DNA of 64,000 bases from Ilyomonas sp965199905 (GTDB lineage Bacteria; Bacteroidota; Bacteroidia; Chitinophagales; Chitinophagaceae). The translations under genes and the position numbers were made by a program. Location: contig OZ241366.1 of NCBI GenBank assembly GCA_965199905.1, forward strand, positions 4,402,001 to 4,466,000, given 5' to 3'. The notes beneath the pieces are model-generated. The model did no database searches. It saw nothing but the letters and a program-made list of their open reading frames with translations, and had not been told where the DNA came from. Below are positions 1 through 9,354 of this stretch, in pieces (within the stretch, counting starts at the first letter, position 1; every line of letters starts with the position of its first letter).

Positions 1-2431
1 GACCAATACAAATCAATTCCTTTATTATAAAGCAGATGCAGAAATCAATAAAGGTGGAACAACTGCTATTACACAGGCACAAATTGACGACAAAACAGCT
101 AAAAGCTTTGATTGGCGTGATTATGTGTTAAACAACAACGGAGCACCGCTTAATTCGGTAAATATAAATATCAGTGGTGGTTCTGACAAAGTGAATTACT
201 ATGTATCCGGTACAAACCTGTATCAAAATTCTGTATTGGGTAAACAGTATAATTTTAACCGCACTAATATTCAGTCGAATGTAACAGCTAAACTGACAAA
301 TGGTTTGCGTGTTGGATTTGATATTAACGGGCGCGTTGAAACAAGAAAAAATCCAGGTGTGCCCGGTGGCGATGATTACACATTAGCTCGCTTAGCAGTG
401 TTGAGAAATACGCCGCAGGAAAGACCATATGCTAATGACAATCCCAAATACTTAAATAATCTGGGAGATCATTTAGAATCTAATTATGCATTTCTAAATA
501 CCACTTTATCCGGTAAATTCCGTGATGATTGGCGCGTATTGCAAACCAACTTTCATGTTGACTGGGATATTCCCTGGATTAAAGGTCTTAGTGTAAGAGG
601 TTTAGGATCTTACTATATGGCTGATAGATTAGAGAATAATCAGGAGTACACTTATGACGCCTTTACCTATACAGCCGCTACAGATTCTACACCAGAACGA
701 TATGACCGTACTGGTGGTGCTACCAACCCTTGGCGTGACAGAGAGCAGATTAAGCAGATTAACACGACATTACAGGCTCAGGCAAATTATAATAACACAT
801 TTGGTCAGCATACCATCGGTGCAACTATAGTTGCCGAAAGATTGGAAAATCATTATACCAGAAACTGGTTGCATGCCTCTCCAAAATCAAATTCTTTGCC
901 GTTGGTGTATTATAATATTACAGACCAATATCAAGATGCTGATAACACACAAGCCCGTGTTGGTTACATCGGTCGTATCAGTTATAGCTATGCTAACCGC
1001 TACTTCATTGATTTGTCTGCTAGGCGAGATGCTTCTTACTTGTTTGCACCGGATTCGCGTGTGGGTTATTTCCCTGGTGGATCAGTTGGCTGGAGAGTTA
1101 CAGAAGAGCCTTTTATTAGAAGCTTGTTAGGCAACAAAAGGAATATTTTAAGTGATTTCAAAATCAGAGCATCGTATGGTTTGTTAGGTGATGACAGAGA
1201 TCCTAATAATGCAGCTAACCCTATTGTTGGAGCATTTGCATACTTACCTGGTTATAATTACGGTGCAGGTTTCAATAATGTTGTTTATTCTGTGTTAGAT
1301 GGCAACTTAGTTTCTACTTCCCGTGATAAAGGTACACCTATTACAAGTATCTCCTGGCTGAAAAGTAAAGTAACTGATATTGGTGCTGATTTCAGTTTCC
1401 TGAATGGTAAAATTACGGGCACGTTCGATTGGTTTTACCGCAAAAGAAGTGGTTTAGTTGGTATTAGAAGCGATGTTGTATTGCCTATAGAGTTAGGGTA
1501 CAGTCTGGCTTCTGAAAACTTAAATTCAGATGCTCGCTACGGTGAAGAAGGTTCATTGGCTTATAACGGAGCAATTGGTAAAGTCAACTTTACTTTAGGT
1601 GGCAATTTATCATTTAGTCAATCTAAAAACTCAGACGTCTACAATCCTACCTACTTGAATTCTTACGATAAGTTTCGAACCGGAACTGAAGGCAGATATT
1701 CTAATTTAGATTGGGGATATGTAGCTACTGGTCAGTTTACTTCTCAGGAACAAATCAATAACTATGATGTAGATATTGATGCACAAGGAAACAGAACATT
1801 GCTTCCTGGTGATATTATTTATAAAGATATAAACGGCGATAAAAAAATTGATCAGCTTGATCAAATGCCAATCAGCTTTGGATATGGTCAGCAGCCCAAA
1901 ATAAATTTTGGCTTTACCATTGGAGGTTCTTACAAGCAATTTGATTTTCATGCTGACTTCTCCGGAGCAGGTGGTTATTCATGGTTTCAAAACTGGGAAA
2001 CCCGCTGGGCATTCCAAAACAATGGAAACTTAAATACCATTTTTGAAGATCGCTGGCACAGAGCAGACATTTACGATCCAAACAGTGAGTGGATTCCAGG
2101 TAAATATCCTGCTAATCGGTACAATCCAGGTTTTGGACACAGCGACTATTCCATCAGAAATCAGGATTATACGGCTTCAAGGAATTCTACTTTTTGGCTT
2201 CACAATGCTAAATATTTCAGAGCAAGAACTATCGAGTTAGGCTATTCTCTACCAAAAGCTTTACTACAAAGAATAAAGATTCAACGCGCAAGATTTTATG
2301 TTAATGCATACAATCTATTTTCAATCGATAATCTCCGTCAGTATAATATAGATCCTGAAGTGGTGGATGATAACGGTATTCAGTTCCCACAAAATAAAGT
2401 TATCAATGTGGGAGTAAACCTTTCTTTCTAA
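1..2431 (+). CDS. SusC/RagA-family TonB-linked outer membrane protein, 5' truncated by window edge
   Basis: C-terminal 809 residues of a SusC-like outer membrane transporter; the reading frame is open from base 2, so the start lies outside the window. Early in the visible part is the family's segment FDWRDYVLNNNGAP followed by a run of alternating beta-strands (NINISGGSDKVNYYVSGTN). The protein ends in GVNLSF, with the terminal Phe typical of BAM-inserted barrels. SusC proteins are usually about 1,000 residues, so roughly the N-terminal plug and carboxypeptidase-like domain are missing here. It pairs with SusD 22 bp downstream to import oligosaccharides energised by TonB. The substrate cannot be read from the sequence; the nearby enzymes suggest mannan-type glycans. 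Confidence 0.95.
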   Translation, partial: TNTNQFLYYKADAEINKGGTTAITQAQIDDKTAKSFDWRDYVLNNNGAPLNSVNINISGGSDKVNYYVSGTNLYQNSVLGKQYNFNRTNIQSNVTAKLTNGLRVGFDINGRVETRKNPGVPGGDDYTLARLAVLRNTPQERPYANDNPKYLNNLGDHLESNYAFLNTTLSGKFRDDWRVLQTNFHVDWDIPWIKGLSVRGLGSYYMADRLENNQEYTYDAFTYTAATDSTPERYDRTGGATNPWRDREQIKQINTTLQAQANYNNTFGQHTIGATIVAERLENHYTRNWLHASPKSNSLPLVYYNITDQYQDADNTQARVGYIGRISYSYANRYFIDLSARRDASYLFAPDSRVGYFPGGSVGWRVTEEPFIRSLLGNKRNILSDFKIRASYGLLGDDRDPNNAANPIVGAFAYLPGYNYGAGFNNVVYSVLDGNLVSTSRDKGTPITSISWLKSKVTDIGADFSFLNGKITGTFDWFYRKRSGLVGIRSDVVLPIELGYSLASENLNSDARYGEEGSLAYNGAIGKVNFTLGGNLSFSQSKNSDVYNPTYLNSYDKFRTGTEGRYSNLDWGYVATGQFTSQEQINNYDVDIDAQGNRTLLPGDIIYKDINGDKKIDQLDQMPISFGYGQQPKINFGFTIGGSYKQFDFHADFSGAGGYSWFQNWETRWAFQNNGNLNTIFEDRWHRADIYDPNSEWIPGKYPANRYNPGFGHSDYSIRNQDYTASRNSTFWLHNAKYFRARTIELGYSLPKALLQRIKIQRARFYVNAYNLFSIDNLRQYNIDPEVVDDNGIQFPQNKVINVGVNLSF

Positions 2432-2453
2432 ACAAGGCTCAAAATTCAAGTAA

Positions 2454-4358
2454 ATGAAAAAAATAATTTTAATGCTATCCACAGCCATGATTATAACAGG
2501 TATGTGGGGATGTGAAAAAGACAGTGAATTCTTAGATGTTCAGCCAACAGATTTCTTAACCAGCGATCAAGTCTTTTCTGATCCTAACCTGGTGGTATCT
2601 GTGCTGGGTGATTTATATAACCGGCAGGTCGATTTTTCCGGTCTTGATAATGGCTGGAATAGTTTTGCAGATTTTAGTGAAAGTTTTCCTTCCGAAGGTG
2701 GATCATTACCAATAGTACAACGTACCAGCTGGGGATATGATAGCTGGGGATTAAACTGGAATGATGCATACACTTACATCCGGGAGCTTAATCTCTTTAT
2801 GCAGCGTGATAGTGCATCCACCGCACTTACAGAATCTTATAAAAAAAGGTTCTATGCAGAAGCTCGTTTTTTAAGAGCGAATTTCTATTTCGAAATGACC
2901 AAACGCTACGGTGGTGTACCTCTGATAATAAGTCCGCTCACTTACGATTACAAAGGAGATGCGACATATCTTCAGCAGCCACGTGTAAAAGAATCAGATA
3001 TGTATGATTTTATCATTGGCGAAGCGGAAGCTGTTAAAAACGACTTTGTAGATCCTGCAGGTTCACAACTTCCGTCTTCTGTTAAGTCGCGCGCCACTAA
3101 AGGAGCTGCGTTGGCTATGGAAGCGAGAGCAGCCTTATATGCGGGCTCAATTGCCAAATATGGGCAAACTACAGCCGCCGTTGCTTTACCAGGTGGAGAA
3201 GTGGGTATCGATAAAAGCAAAGCAGACGGTTATTATACCATAGCGTTGAAAGCCGCCAAAGAAATTATCGATGGCGGATCGTATGCTTTATATAATAATG
3301 GAAGCAATCTTTCTGATAATTTTGCTAACTTGTTCTTAGATAAAGCCAGCAGTGAAACTATTTGGTTTGAAGATTTTACTACTGGTAGAACTCATGGTTA
3401 TACCACCAATAATCAGCCATATTCATTATCAGAAGAAGGTGGTGATGCCGGTCGTTTAGATCCTTCTTTAAATCTGGTAGAGGCATTTGAAAAGTTAGAT
3501 AATACTTATGCTCCGTTTAAAACAGATTCTTCTTATACTAATGTACAGGACATCTTCGCAGGAAGAGACGCACGATTAGCGGGTACAATATTGCTGCCGG
3601 GAGGCACTTATAAAGGTGGTACAGTTGATATTTGGGCAGGTTTCCAATTGCCTGGAGGTACAATAGTTACAAGCAGTGATGCAGGAACCTTAATACCTAT
3701 TCCTGGCGGCACCCCTACAGCGGTGCAGGCTGTCGGCAAAGACGGGCCATATCTGACTTTTAAAGAGTTCAGGACTCAAACCGGTTTCTATGTACGCAAG
3801 TATATTGACCAAGATGTTGGATCGGGAAGAAGAGGTCAAGGCAGTGATGTGGCATTCATCCGTTACCGATATGCGGAAGTATTATTAAATGCTGCAGAAG
3901 CTTCTTATGAATTGGGAGATAAAACAACGGCTGCCCTTTATTTGAATCAGGTGCGTGCCCGTGCAGGTCTTACTACACCTTTGACGTCCGATCAGATTAC
4001 TTTCGATCGTATTGTGCACGAACGTAGGGTTGAACTCGCTTTTGAAGGTCATTATTTCTATGATTTGAAGCGCTGGAGATTGGCTCACGTTGTTTTTGAC
4101 GGAACGGCTACCAGCAGAACAGATCTGCTTAGTAATATAGGTGTTGCAACAAAAAGAAGTACGCAACCCTGGGGCTTGTGGCCTTATAAACTATTAAGTG
4201 ATCCTAGTAAGCCTGACAGTTATAAATGGATTTTTAAGGAAACACTTCCTTCTGTTGTTACTGGTACCAACCGCTTCTTTTTTGGAAACTATTATACTTC
4301 GATTGGTGGGGACATTATCGGTGCAAATCCAAAAATTGTAAGGCAACCCAACCAGTAA
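2454..4358 (+). CDS. RagB/SusD-family nutrient uptake lipoprotein
   Basis: A 634-residue SusD-like surface glycan-binding lipoprotein that caps the SusC barrel. The N-terminus is a lipoprotein signal ending in MWGC (lipid-modified Cys20), followed by the family hallmark DSEFLDVQPTDFLT. The TPR-like helices contain AEARFLRANFYFEM (near residue 140), and the C-terminal SusD domain has the segment FIRYRYAEVLLNAAEASYEL and RRVELAFEGHYFYDLKRW. Length fits the larger members of the family. It starts 22 bp after susC and is followed 20 bp later by a DUF3823 lipoprotein, so the three form one operon. Ligand unknown. Confidence 0.95.
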   Translation: MKKIILMLSTAMIITGMWGCEKDSEFLDVQPTDFLTSDQVFSDPNLVVSVLGDLYNRQVDFSGLDNGWNSFADFSESFPSEGGSLPIVQRTSWGYDSWGLNWNDAYTYIRELNLFMQRDSASTALTESYKKRFYAEARFLRANFYFEMTKRYGGVPLIISPLTYDYKGDATYLQQPRVKESDMYDFIIGEAEAVKNDFVDPAGSQLPSSVKSRATKGAALAMEARAALYAGSIAKYGQTTAAVALPGGEVGIDKSKADGYYTIALKAAKEIIDGGSYALYNNGSNLSDNFANLFLDKASSETIWFEDFTTGRTHGYTTNNQPYSLSEEGGDAGRLDPSLNLVEAFEKLDNTYAPFKTDSSYTNVQDIFAGRDARLAGTILLPGGTYKGGTVDIWAGFQLPGGTIVTSSDAGTLIPIPGGTPTAVQAVGKDGPYLTFKEFRTQTGFYVRKYIDQDVGSGRRGQGSDVAFIRYRYAEVLLNAAEASYELGDKTTAALYLNQVRARAGLTTPLTSDQITFDRIVHERRVELAFEGHYFYDLKRWRLAHVVFDGTATSRTDLLSNIGVATKRSTQPWGLWPYKLLSDPSKPDSYKWIFKETLPSVVTGTNRFFFGNYYTSIGGDIIGANPKIVRQPNQ

Positions 4359-4378
4359 CCACTATTAAATTTTGGACT

Positions 4379-5137
4379 ATGAAAATTGTAATGAAATACT
4401 TATTTGTTGTAGTGCTTGCTGCATCTGTTTTCTCTTGTAAAAAAGATAATTACGATGCCCCATCATCTACATTGAGCGGTAATCTCCTGTACCAGGGAGA
4501 TACCATTTATCTTGAAAAAGAGCAAGTTCCCGTTCTTGTATATGAATATGGATTCGGAAAAGTTGGTCCTATTGGGACGTTAACACAATATCCAGGTCGT
4601 ACTTATACGAATGTTACGCCTACGTTCACTCAGGAAGGCACTTACTCATTGTTACTCTACGATGGTGACTATAAGATTGTAATACCAAATGGACAAGGAC
4701 CATTCCTTTGGAAGCAAACCGCTGCAGGAAATCCGGACACAGTAAATGTTACGTTGAAAGGCAGCCAAACGGTAAATCTTGATGTTACACCTTATTACAT
4801 GATACGTTCTACGCAAATCAGCGCAGCTGGTACGGATAGTATTAAGGCTACTGTAAGCATTGAAAAAATAATTACAGATGCTAATGCAAAAGATATCCAA
4901 TCTGTATCGCTGTATGTGAGCAAAACAAAGTTTGTATCGGGATCGGATAATATAAATGATCCTGATTTTCCAAACTCGATAGCGGGTTCGGCTATAACAG
5001 ACTTGAACAATATCCAAATTGGTGCTCGTTATAAAGCGCCAGCTACAACGCAGAACTACTACTTTGCCCGTGTGGGTTTAAGAATTGCCGGGGCTGAAGA
5101 CATGATCTTCTCGCCGCTCTTTAAGATACAGCTATAG
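4379..5137 (+). CDS. DUF3823-type surface lipoprotein of the SusCD operon
   Basis: A 252-residue lipoprotein (lipobox VFSC, Cys20) matching the DUF3823 pattern: KDNYDAPSSTLSGNLLYQGD at the mature N-terminus, then a beta-sandwich rich segment with TYTNVTPTFTQEGTYSLLLY. Such proteins sit directly after susD and probably act as extra surface glycan-binding proteins; that role is inference. Met1 is preferred, but Met5 would also leave a good signal peptide. A strong hairpin terminator begins 12 bp after the stop, so the SusC-SusD-DUF3823 unit ends here and the downstream GH2 genes are separately transcribed or read through. Confidence 0.85.
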   Translation: MKIVMKYLFVVVLAASVFSCKKDNYDAPSSTLSGNLLYQGDTIYLEKEQVPVLVYEYGFGKVGPIGTLTQYPGRTYTNVTPTFTQEGTYSLLLYDGDYKIVIPNGQGPFLWKQTAAGNPDTVNVTLKGSQTVNLDVTPYYMIRSTQISAAGTDSIKATVSIEKIITDANAKDIQSVSLYVSKTKFVSGSDNINDPDFPNSIAGSAITDLNNIQIGARYKAPATTQNYYFARVGLRIAGAEDMIFSPLFKIQL

Positions 5138-5149
5138 TTATTTATTAAA

Positions 5150-5176
5150 AAAGCCACCTGATTATCAGGTGGCTTT
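5150..5176 (+). terminator. Intrinsic terminator after the SusCD operon
   Basis: Perfect 11-bp stem (AAAGCCACCTG / CAGGTGGCTTT) with a 5-nt ATTAT loop, followed by a T-rich tract. It lies between the DUF3823 stop and the first GH2 start. Being A-rich on the left, it could also act on the minus strand. Confidence 0.85.
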
Positions 5177-5203
5177 CTTATTTGTTATTCTAACGGATTA
5201 CCT

Positions 5204-7042
5204 ATGACAAAAAAATTTGTTCTATCTCTTTTTATTTGTGCTTCCCTGTCTTCCTTCGCTCAAACTTCTTCCACATGGCACACCGCCGGCGATCACATAA
5301 AATCGCCGTGGGCGGATAGTGTGAATGTAAACAATGTATTGCCTGAGTATCCGCGCCCGTTATTACAACGTACCAACTGGACAAACCTGAATGGACTATG
5401 GCAATACGCCATTTTGCCAAAAGACCAGCAAAGCACTATGCCATCTGCATTCCAGGGAAATATACTGGTTCCTTTTGCCGTTGAATCAGCCTTATCCGGC
5501 GTTGGCAAAACCGTTGGAAAAGACAGTGTGCTTTGGTATAAAAGATCGGTAACCATTCCTTCCAATACAAGCGGGAAAACTGTATTGCTGCACTTCGGCG
5601 CTATCGATTGGCAAAGCGATATTTATGTAAACGGAACCAAGGTAACAAGACATGAAGGCGGCTTCGATCCGTTTACCGTTGATATTACTTCTGCACTAAA
5701 AAAAGGTACTAAACAAGACCTTGCCATTTGTGTTTGGGACCCCACAACAGATGGTCCGCAGCCACGTGGCAAGCAAGTGAAAAATCCTGAAGGAATCTGG
5801 TACACACCAGTTACCGGCATCTGGCAAACGGTATGGCTGGAAGCGGTTCCCAAAACATACATTTCATCTACCAAACAAACACCGGACATTGATAACAGCA
5901 CACTCGATATCAGTGCGCATATTGAAGGTATGCAGGCTGGCGATGAGTTGAAATTTACAGCGATGGATGGCGGCAAAACCGTTACGGAGCAAACTGTAAA
6001 AGATACGGCTGCCAAGCTCTCTATTTCTAATCCTGTTTTATGGTCGCCAAACAATCCGCATCTCTACGATTTAAAAGTATCGCTGCTTCGCAAAGGCAAA
6101 GTGGTGGATGAAGTGAAGAGTTATTTTGCTATGCGCAAAAGTTCTTTGGCAAAAGATAAAAACGGCGTTCCGCGCATGATGCTGAACAACGAATTTTTGT
6201 TTCAATATGGACCATTAGATCAGGGCTGGTGGCCTGACGGTTTATATACCGCACCAACCGATGCCGCTTTGAAATACGACATCGAACAAACCAAAGCAAT
6301 GGGTTTTAATATGATTCGCAAACACATTAAAGTAGAGCCGGCTCGCTGGTATCGCTACTGCGATGAATTGGGTATCGTGGTATGGCAGGATATGCCAAGC
6401 GGTGATCTCGGAAACCATTGGGATAATCGTCCCGGTGTGTTAGGCAGAGCGACTGACCAGAACCGCACGGCTGAATCAGAAAGTTATTATCGCAAAGAGT
6501 GGAATGTAATTATGGATGAACTGCACAACTATCCATGTATTGTAGTTTGGACGCCATTCAATGAAGCGTGGGGACAGTTTAAAACAGTTGAGATTGCTGA
6601 CTGGACAAAAAAGAAAGATTCGTCACGCCTCGTAAACAGCGCAAGTGGCGGTAACTTTTATGATGCCGGCGATATCCTGGATTTGCACAGCTATCCCGAT
6701 CCGGCAATGCCGCTGCCTCAAATCTACGATGGAAAAGAAGCCGTTGTTTGTGGTGAGTTCGGTGGTTTAGGTTTACCGCTCGATGGTCATACCTGGCAGC
6801 AAAAAAACTGGGGCTATCAAACATTCAAAAACAGCGATTCTATGTTTGCCCGTTATAAAACACTGACCGATAAACTGGCTGATTTGATACCGCATGGCTT
6901 GTCGGCTGCAGTGTACACACAAACCACAGATGTAGAAGGTGAAACCAATGGTTTTATGACTTACGATAGAAAAGTAATGAAGATGCCGTTGGATAAATTA
7001 AGCGCAGAAAATAAAAGGCTTTATACTATTAAAGCAGATTAA
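5204..7042 (+). CDS. Secreted glycoside hydrolase family 2 protein (first of a tandem pair)
   Basis: A 612-residue exported GH2 enzyme. Signal peptide ends at SSFAQ (about residue 20). Next are the GH2 sugar-binding jelly-roll domain (about 45-215; RPLLQRTNWTNLNGLWQYAI, HEGGFDPFTVDIT, TGIWQTVWLE), an Ig-like domain (about 220-310; NPHLYDLKVSL) and the TIM barrel. The predicted acid/base is Glu454 in FNEAWG and the nucleophile Glu518 in VCGEFGG. The protein lacks the C-terminal domains of large LacZ-type enzymes. The family includes beta-galactosidases, glucuronidases and mannosidases; specificity cannot be decided from sequence. A paralogue with the same layout follows at 7223. Confidence 0.9.
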   Translation: MTKKFVLSLFICASLSSFAQTSSTWHTAGDHIKSPWADSVNVNNVLPEYPRPLLQRTNWTNLNGLWQYAILPKDQQSTMPSAFQGNILVPFAVESALSGVGKTVGKDSVLWYKRSVTIPSNTSGKTVLLHFGAIDWQSDIYVNGTKVTRHEGGFDPFTVDITSALKKGTKQDLAICVWDPTTDGPQPRGKQVKNPEGIWYTPVTGIWQTVWLEAVPKTYISSTKQTPDIDNSTLDISAHIEGMQAGDELKFTAMDGGKTVTEQTVKDTAAKLSISNPVLWSPNNPHLYDLKVSLLRKGKVVDEVKSYFAMRKSSLAKDKNGVPRMMLNNEFLFQYGPLDQGWWPDGLYTAPTDAALKYDIEQTKAMGFNMIRKHIKVEPARWYRYCDELGIVVWQDMPSGDLGNHWDNRPGVLGRATDQNRTAESESYYRKEWNVIMDELHNYPCIVVWTPFNEAWGQFKTVEIADWTKKKDSSRLVNSASGGNFYDAGDILDLHSYPDPAMPLPQIYDGKEAVVCGEFGGLGLPLDGHTWQQKNWGYQTFKNSDSMFARYKTLTDKLADLIPHGLSAAVYTQTTDVEGETNGFMTYDRKVMKMPLDKLSAENKRLYTIKAD

Positions 7043-7081
7043 TGAATGGCTGTGTAATCAGTACAAAATGATTAAACATAC

Positions 7082-7147
7082 AGACACAACAGGAACATAG
7101 AAAAGCGCATAGAAACCCTATGTAAAACTTATGTTTCTATTGTGTCT
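7082..7147. repeat. Long imperfect inverted repeat between the GH2 genes
   Basis: Outer arms at 7082-7099 (AGACACAACAGGAACATA) and 7130-7147 (its near reverse complement) enclose a second inner pair, CATAG and CTATG. The whole could fold into a long hairpin of about 66 nt. It sits between two co-directional genes, 40 bp after the first GH2 stop. It may serve as a terminator or attenuator, or be a mobile-type element. A degenerate relative seems to lie at 24493-24560. Confidence 0.6.
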
Positions 7148-7222
7148 ATACGTTTTAATATACATTCAATTTAAGATCATTCTGTATCATTTTTCGTTAC
7201 GCTAACATCGAATCAATTACGA

Positions 7223-9043
7223 TTGAAGAAACTGATTTACACCATATTTCTTTCCTGTTCATCGCTGCTTTCTTTTGCGCAGCCAAAGGCAATCATGACA
7301 ACGCCATGGACGGAAGATGCGATGAAGATGGCTGTGCCTTTTCCTGATTATCCACGACCTCAGTTGCAACGCAATGAATGGATGAATTTGAATGGCAAGT
7401 GGGATTATATAGGTGGAAAGGCTGCGCCCGATGTTATTACTGCAACGCAAACGCCTGCCTTTAGTACTGCAACAGAAAAAATTACGGTGCCTTATCCACC
7501 GGAATCTTATTTATCCGGCATTGAAAGAAAGCAGGAAATTAACATGTGGTACCGCAGGCAATTTGCGGTTCCATCTTCATGGAAAGGCAGGCATGTGATG
7601 CTCAATTTTGGTGCGGCAGATTTTAGTGCAGTTGTATTTATCAATGGTAAAAAAGCGGGCACACACGAAGGTGGGTATGATGCGTTTTCTTTCGACATCA
7701 CTTCCTTTTTAAAAGATGGAGAAAATACAATTGTTGCTGGTGTGCAGGATAAAAATGATGGTCATTCGCCTTCGGGTAAAAATGAAGATGGCAGGTATGG
7801 TGATTATATTTTTACCAGCGGTATATGGCAAACGGTTTGGCTGGAGCCAGTTTCGGAAGTTTATATTTCATCGATAAAACTGACACCGGATGTGACGAAT
7901 AAAAAGCTGCATGTGCAGGTAATGTCTGGCATAAATGGAGCTTTTGTTACTGCGATGGCTTCGGGTAAAAGTGTGCCTGCCATAAATATTTCTGGTAAGG
8001 TCAATCAATCGTTTGATATCAATATTGACAACCCGGTTTTATGGTCGCCGGACAACCCGTTTTTGTATGATTTGAAAATACAATTGAAGGATAAGAACGG
8101 AAAGGTGACTGATGAAGTGAGTTCTTATTTTGGAATGCGCTCCGTTGAATTAGGTAAAGTGAATGGAGTTAATCGTGCTTTGCTGAACGGACAGTTCGTG
8201 CTGCAGCTCGGCTTGTTAGATCAGGGTTATTGGCCGGAAGGTGCATACACAGCACCAACTGAGGAAGCCTTGAAATTTGATATTGAGGCAGCTAAAAAAA
8301 CAGGCTTTAACCTCATTCGCAAGCACATGAAAACCGAGCCGCAGCGATGGTATTATTACTGCGATAAAATAGGAATACTGGTGTGGCAGGATATGCCTTG
8401 CGTATGGCATCCAAACGGGAAGGATTCAGCGCTTGTGCGGGATAGATATCATAAGCAGTGGAAGGAAATTATTGATGAACATTACAATGCGCCTTCTGTT
8501 GTGGCCTGGGTTCCGTTTAATGAAAACTGGGGTGCGTTTGATGTAAAAAATATTGCTGACTGGACAAAGAAATACGATCCGACGAGATTGGTGAACGGGA
8601 ACTCTGGGTTCAATAACCTGCCGCCTGATCAAACCAATTGGGGCGATCCGGGCAACGGTGATTTTGTGGATGTGCATGTGTATGTGGGTCCGTATGGCGC
8701 ATCGGTACCAGATAAAAATCGTGCTGCATCGCTGGGTGAGTTTGGTGGTGTGGGTTTGTTTGTGAGAGATCATATGTATCCGGTGGCTAACAATGCGTAT
8801 GATATGATGCCGGCTTCGGAGGATTTAACGAACCGGTATGTATTGTTGTTGAATGAAGTAGAGCAGTTGGTAAAGTATAAAGGATTGAGCGTCGCAATTT
8901 ATACGCAGACAACAGATGTGGAGCACGAGATCAATGGCTTGCTCACGTATGACAGGAAGGTGGAGAAAATGGATTTTAAAAAGGTGAAAGAAATTAATGA
9001 GGCAGTGATAAAGAGCAGTAAGGAATTGAATGAAAAGAAGTGA
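7223..9043 (+). CDS. Secreted glycoside hydrolase family 2 protein (second of a tandem pair)
   Basis: A 606-residue paralogue of the gene at 5204, with the same order of signal peptide, jelly-roll, Ig-like domain and TIM barrel. The start is a TTG at 7223: it gives the KK-plus-hydrophobic signal sequence ending SFAQ, and no ATG upstream fits. Predicted acid/base is Glu434 (FNENWG) and nucleophile Glu506 (GEFGG). The substrate loop between the two differs from the first copy (a PPDQTNWGDPGNGD stretch), which suggests the two enzymes split related substrates. Likely periplasmic or surface exo-enzyme; exact specificity unknown. Confidence 0.88.
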   Translation: MKKLIYTIFLSCSSLLSFAQPKAIMTTPWTEDAMKMAVPFPDYPRPQLQRNEWMNLNGKWDYIGGKAAPDVITATQTPAFSTATEKITVPYPPESYLSGIERKQEINMWYRRQFAVPSSWKGRHVMLNFGAADFSAVVFINGKKAGTHEGGYDAFSFDITSFLKDGENTIVAGVQDKNDGHSPSGKNEDGRYGDYIFTSGIWQTVWLEPVSEVYISSIKLTPDVTNKKLHVQVMSGINGAFVTAMASGKSVPAINISGKVNQSFDINIDNPVLWSPDNPFLYDLKIQLKDKNGKVTDEVSSYFGMRSVELGKVNGVNRALLNGQFVLQLGLLDQGYWPEGAYTAPTEEALKFDIEAAKKTGFNLIRKHMKTEPQRWYYYCDKIGILVWQDMPCVWHPNGKDSALVRDRYHKQWKEIIDEHYNAPSVVAWVPFNENWGAFDVKNIADWTKKYDPTRLVNGNSGFNNLPPDQTNWGDPGNGDFVDVHVYVGPYGASVPDKNRAASLGEFGGVGLFVRDHMYPVANNAYDMMPASEDLTNRYVLLLNEVEQLVKYKGLSVAIYTQTTDVEHEINGLLTYDRKVEKMDFKKVKEINEAVIKSSKELNEKK

Positions 9044-9197
9044 TGAATCTTTTGTTCGTCGTTACGAGGCACGAAGCCATCCGAGTATAGCAATTCAAAA
9101 CTGTTAGTAAGTTGCAATAGACAAAAAATACAAAAAAAGGTTTATTGCTTGTAAGCAGTTTCCATTGTAAAGCATAGATTGCTTTGCGCCTTTATGG

Positions 9198-9322
9198 CTG
9201 TTTAAAAAAAGCTCAATCATTTCCCTGAACGTTGATGGGAGGATTCCCGCTGCTTCGACACGCAAGAATCGCAACAATCGGTAACAAAAGTGACGAACGA
9301 TGGTTACCGAATACTGTATTTT
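9198..9322 (+). repeat. Dispersed intergenic repeat, copy A (type II centre)
   Basis: One of six copies of a roughly 110-125 bp element. Left end AGCTCAATCATTTCCCTGAAC-like, right end GACGAACGATGGTTACC followed by TACTGTATTTT. The centre is an imperfect hairpin, GATTCCCGCTGCTTC facing CGCAAGAATC, not the GC palindrome of copies B, C, E and F. It fills most of the 311-bp gap between GH2 and the glutaminase-like gene; the rest of that gap (9044-9197) shows no gene. Confidence 0.8.
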
Positions 9323-9354
9323 AAAAACCTGATTTTATAATTAACAAGTATTTT

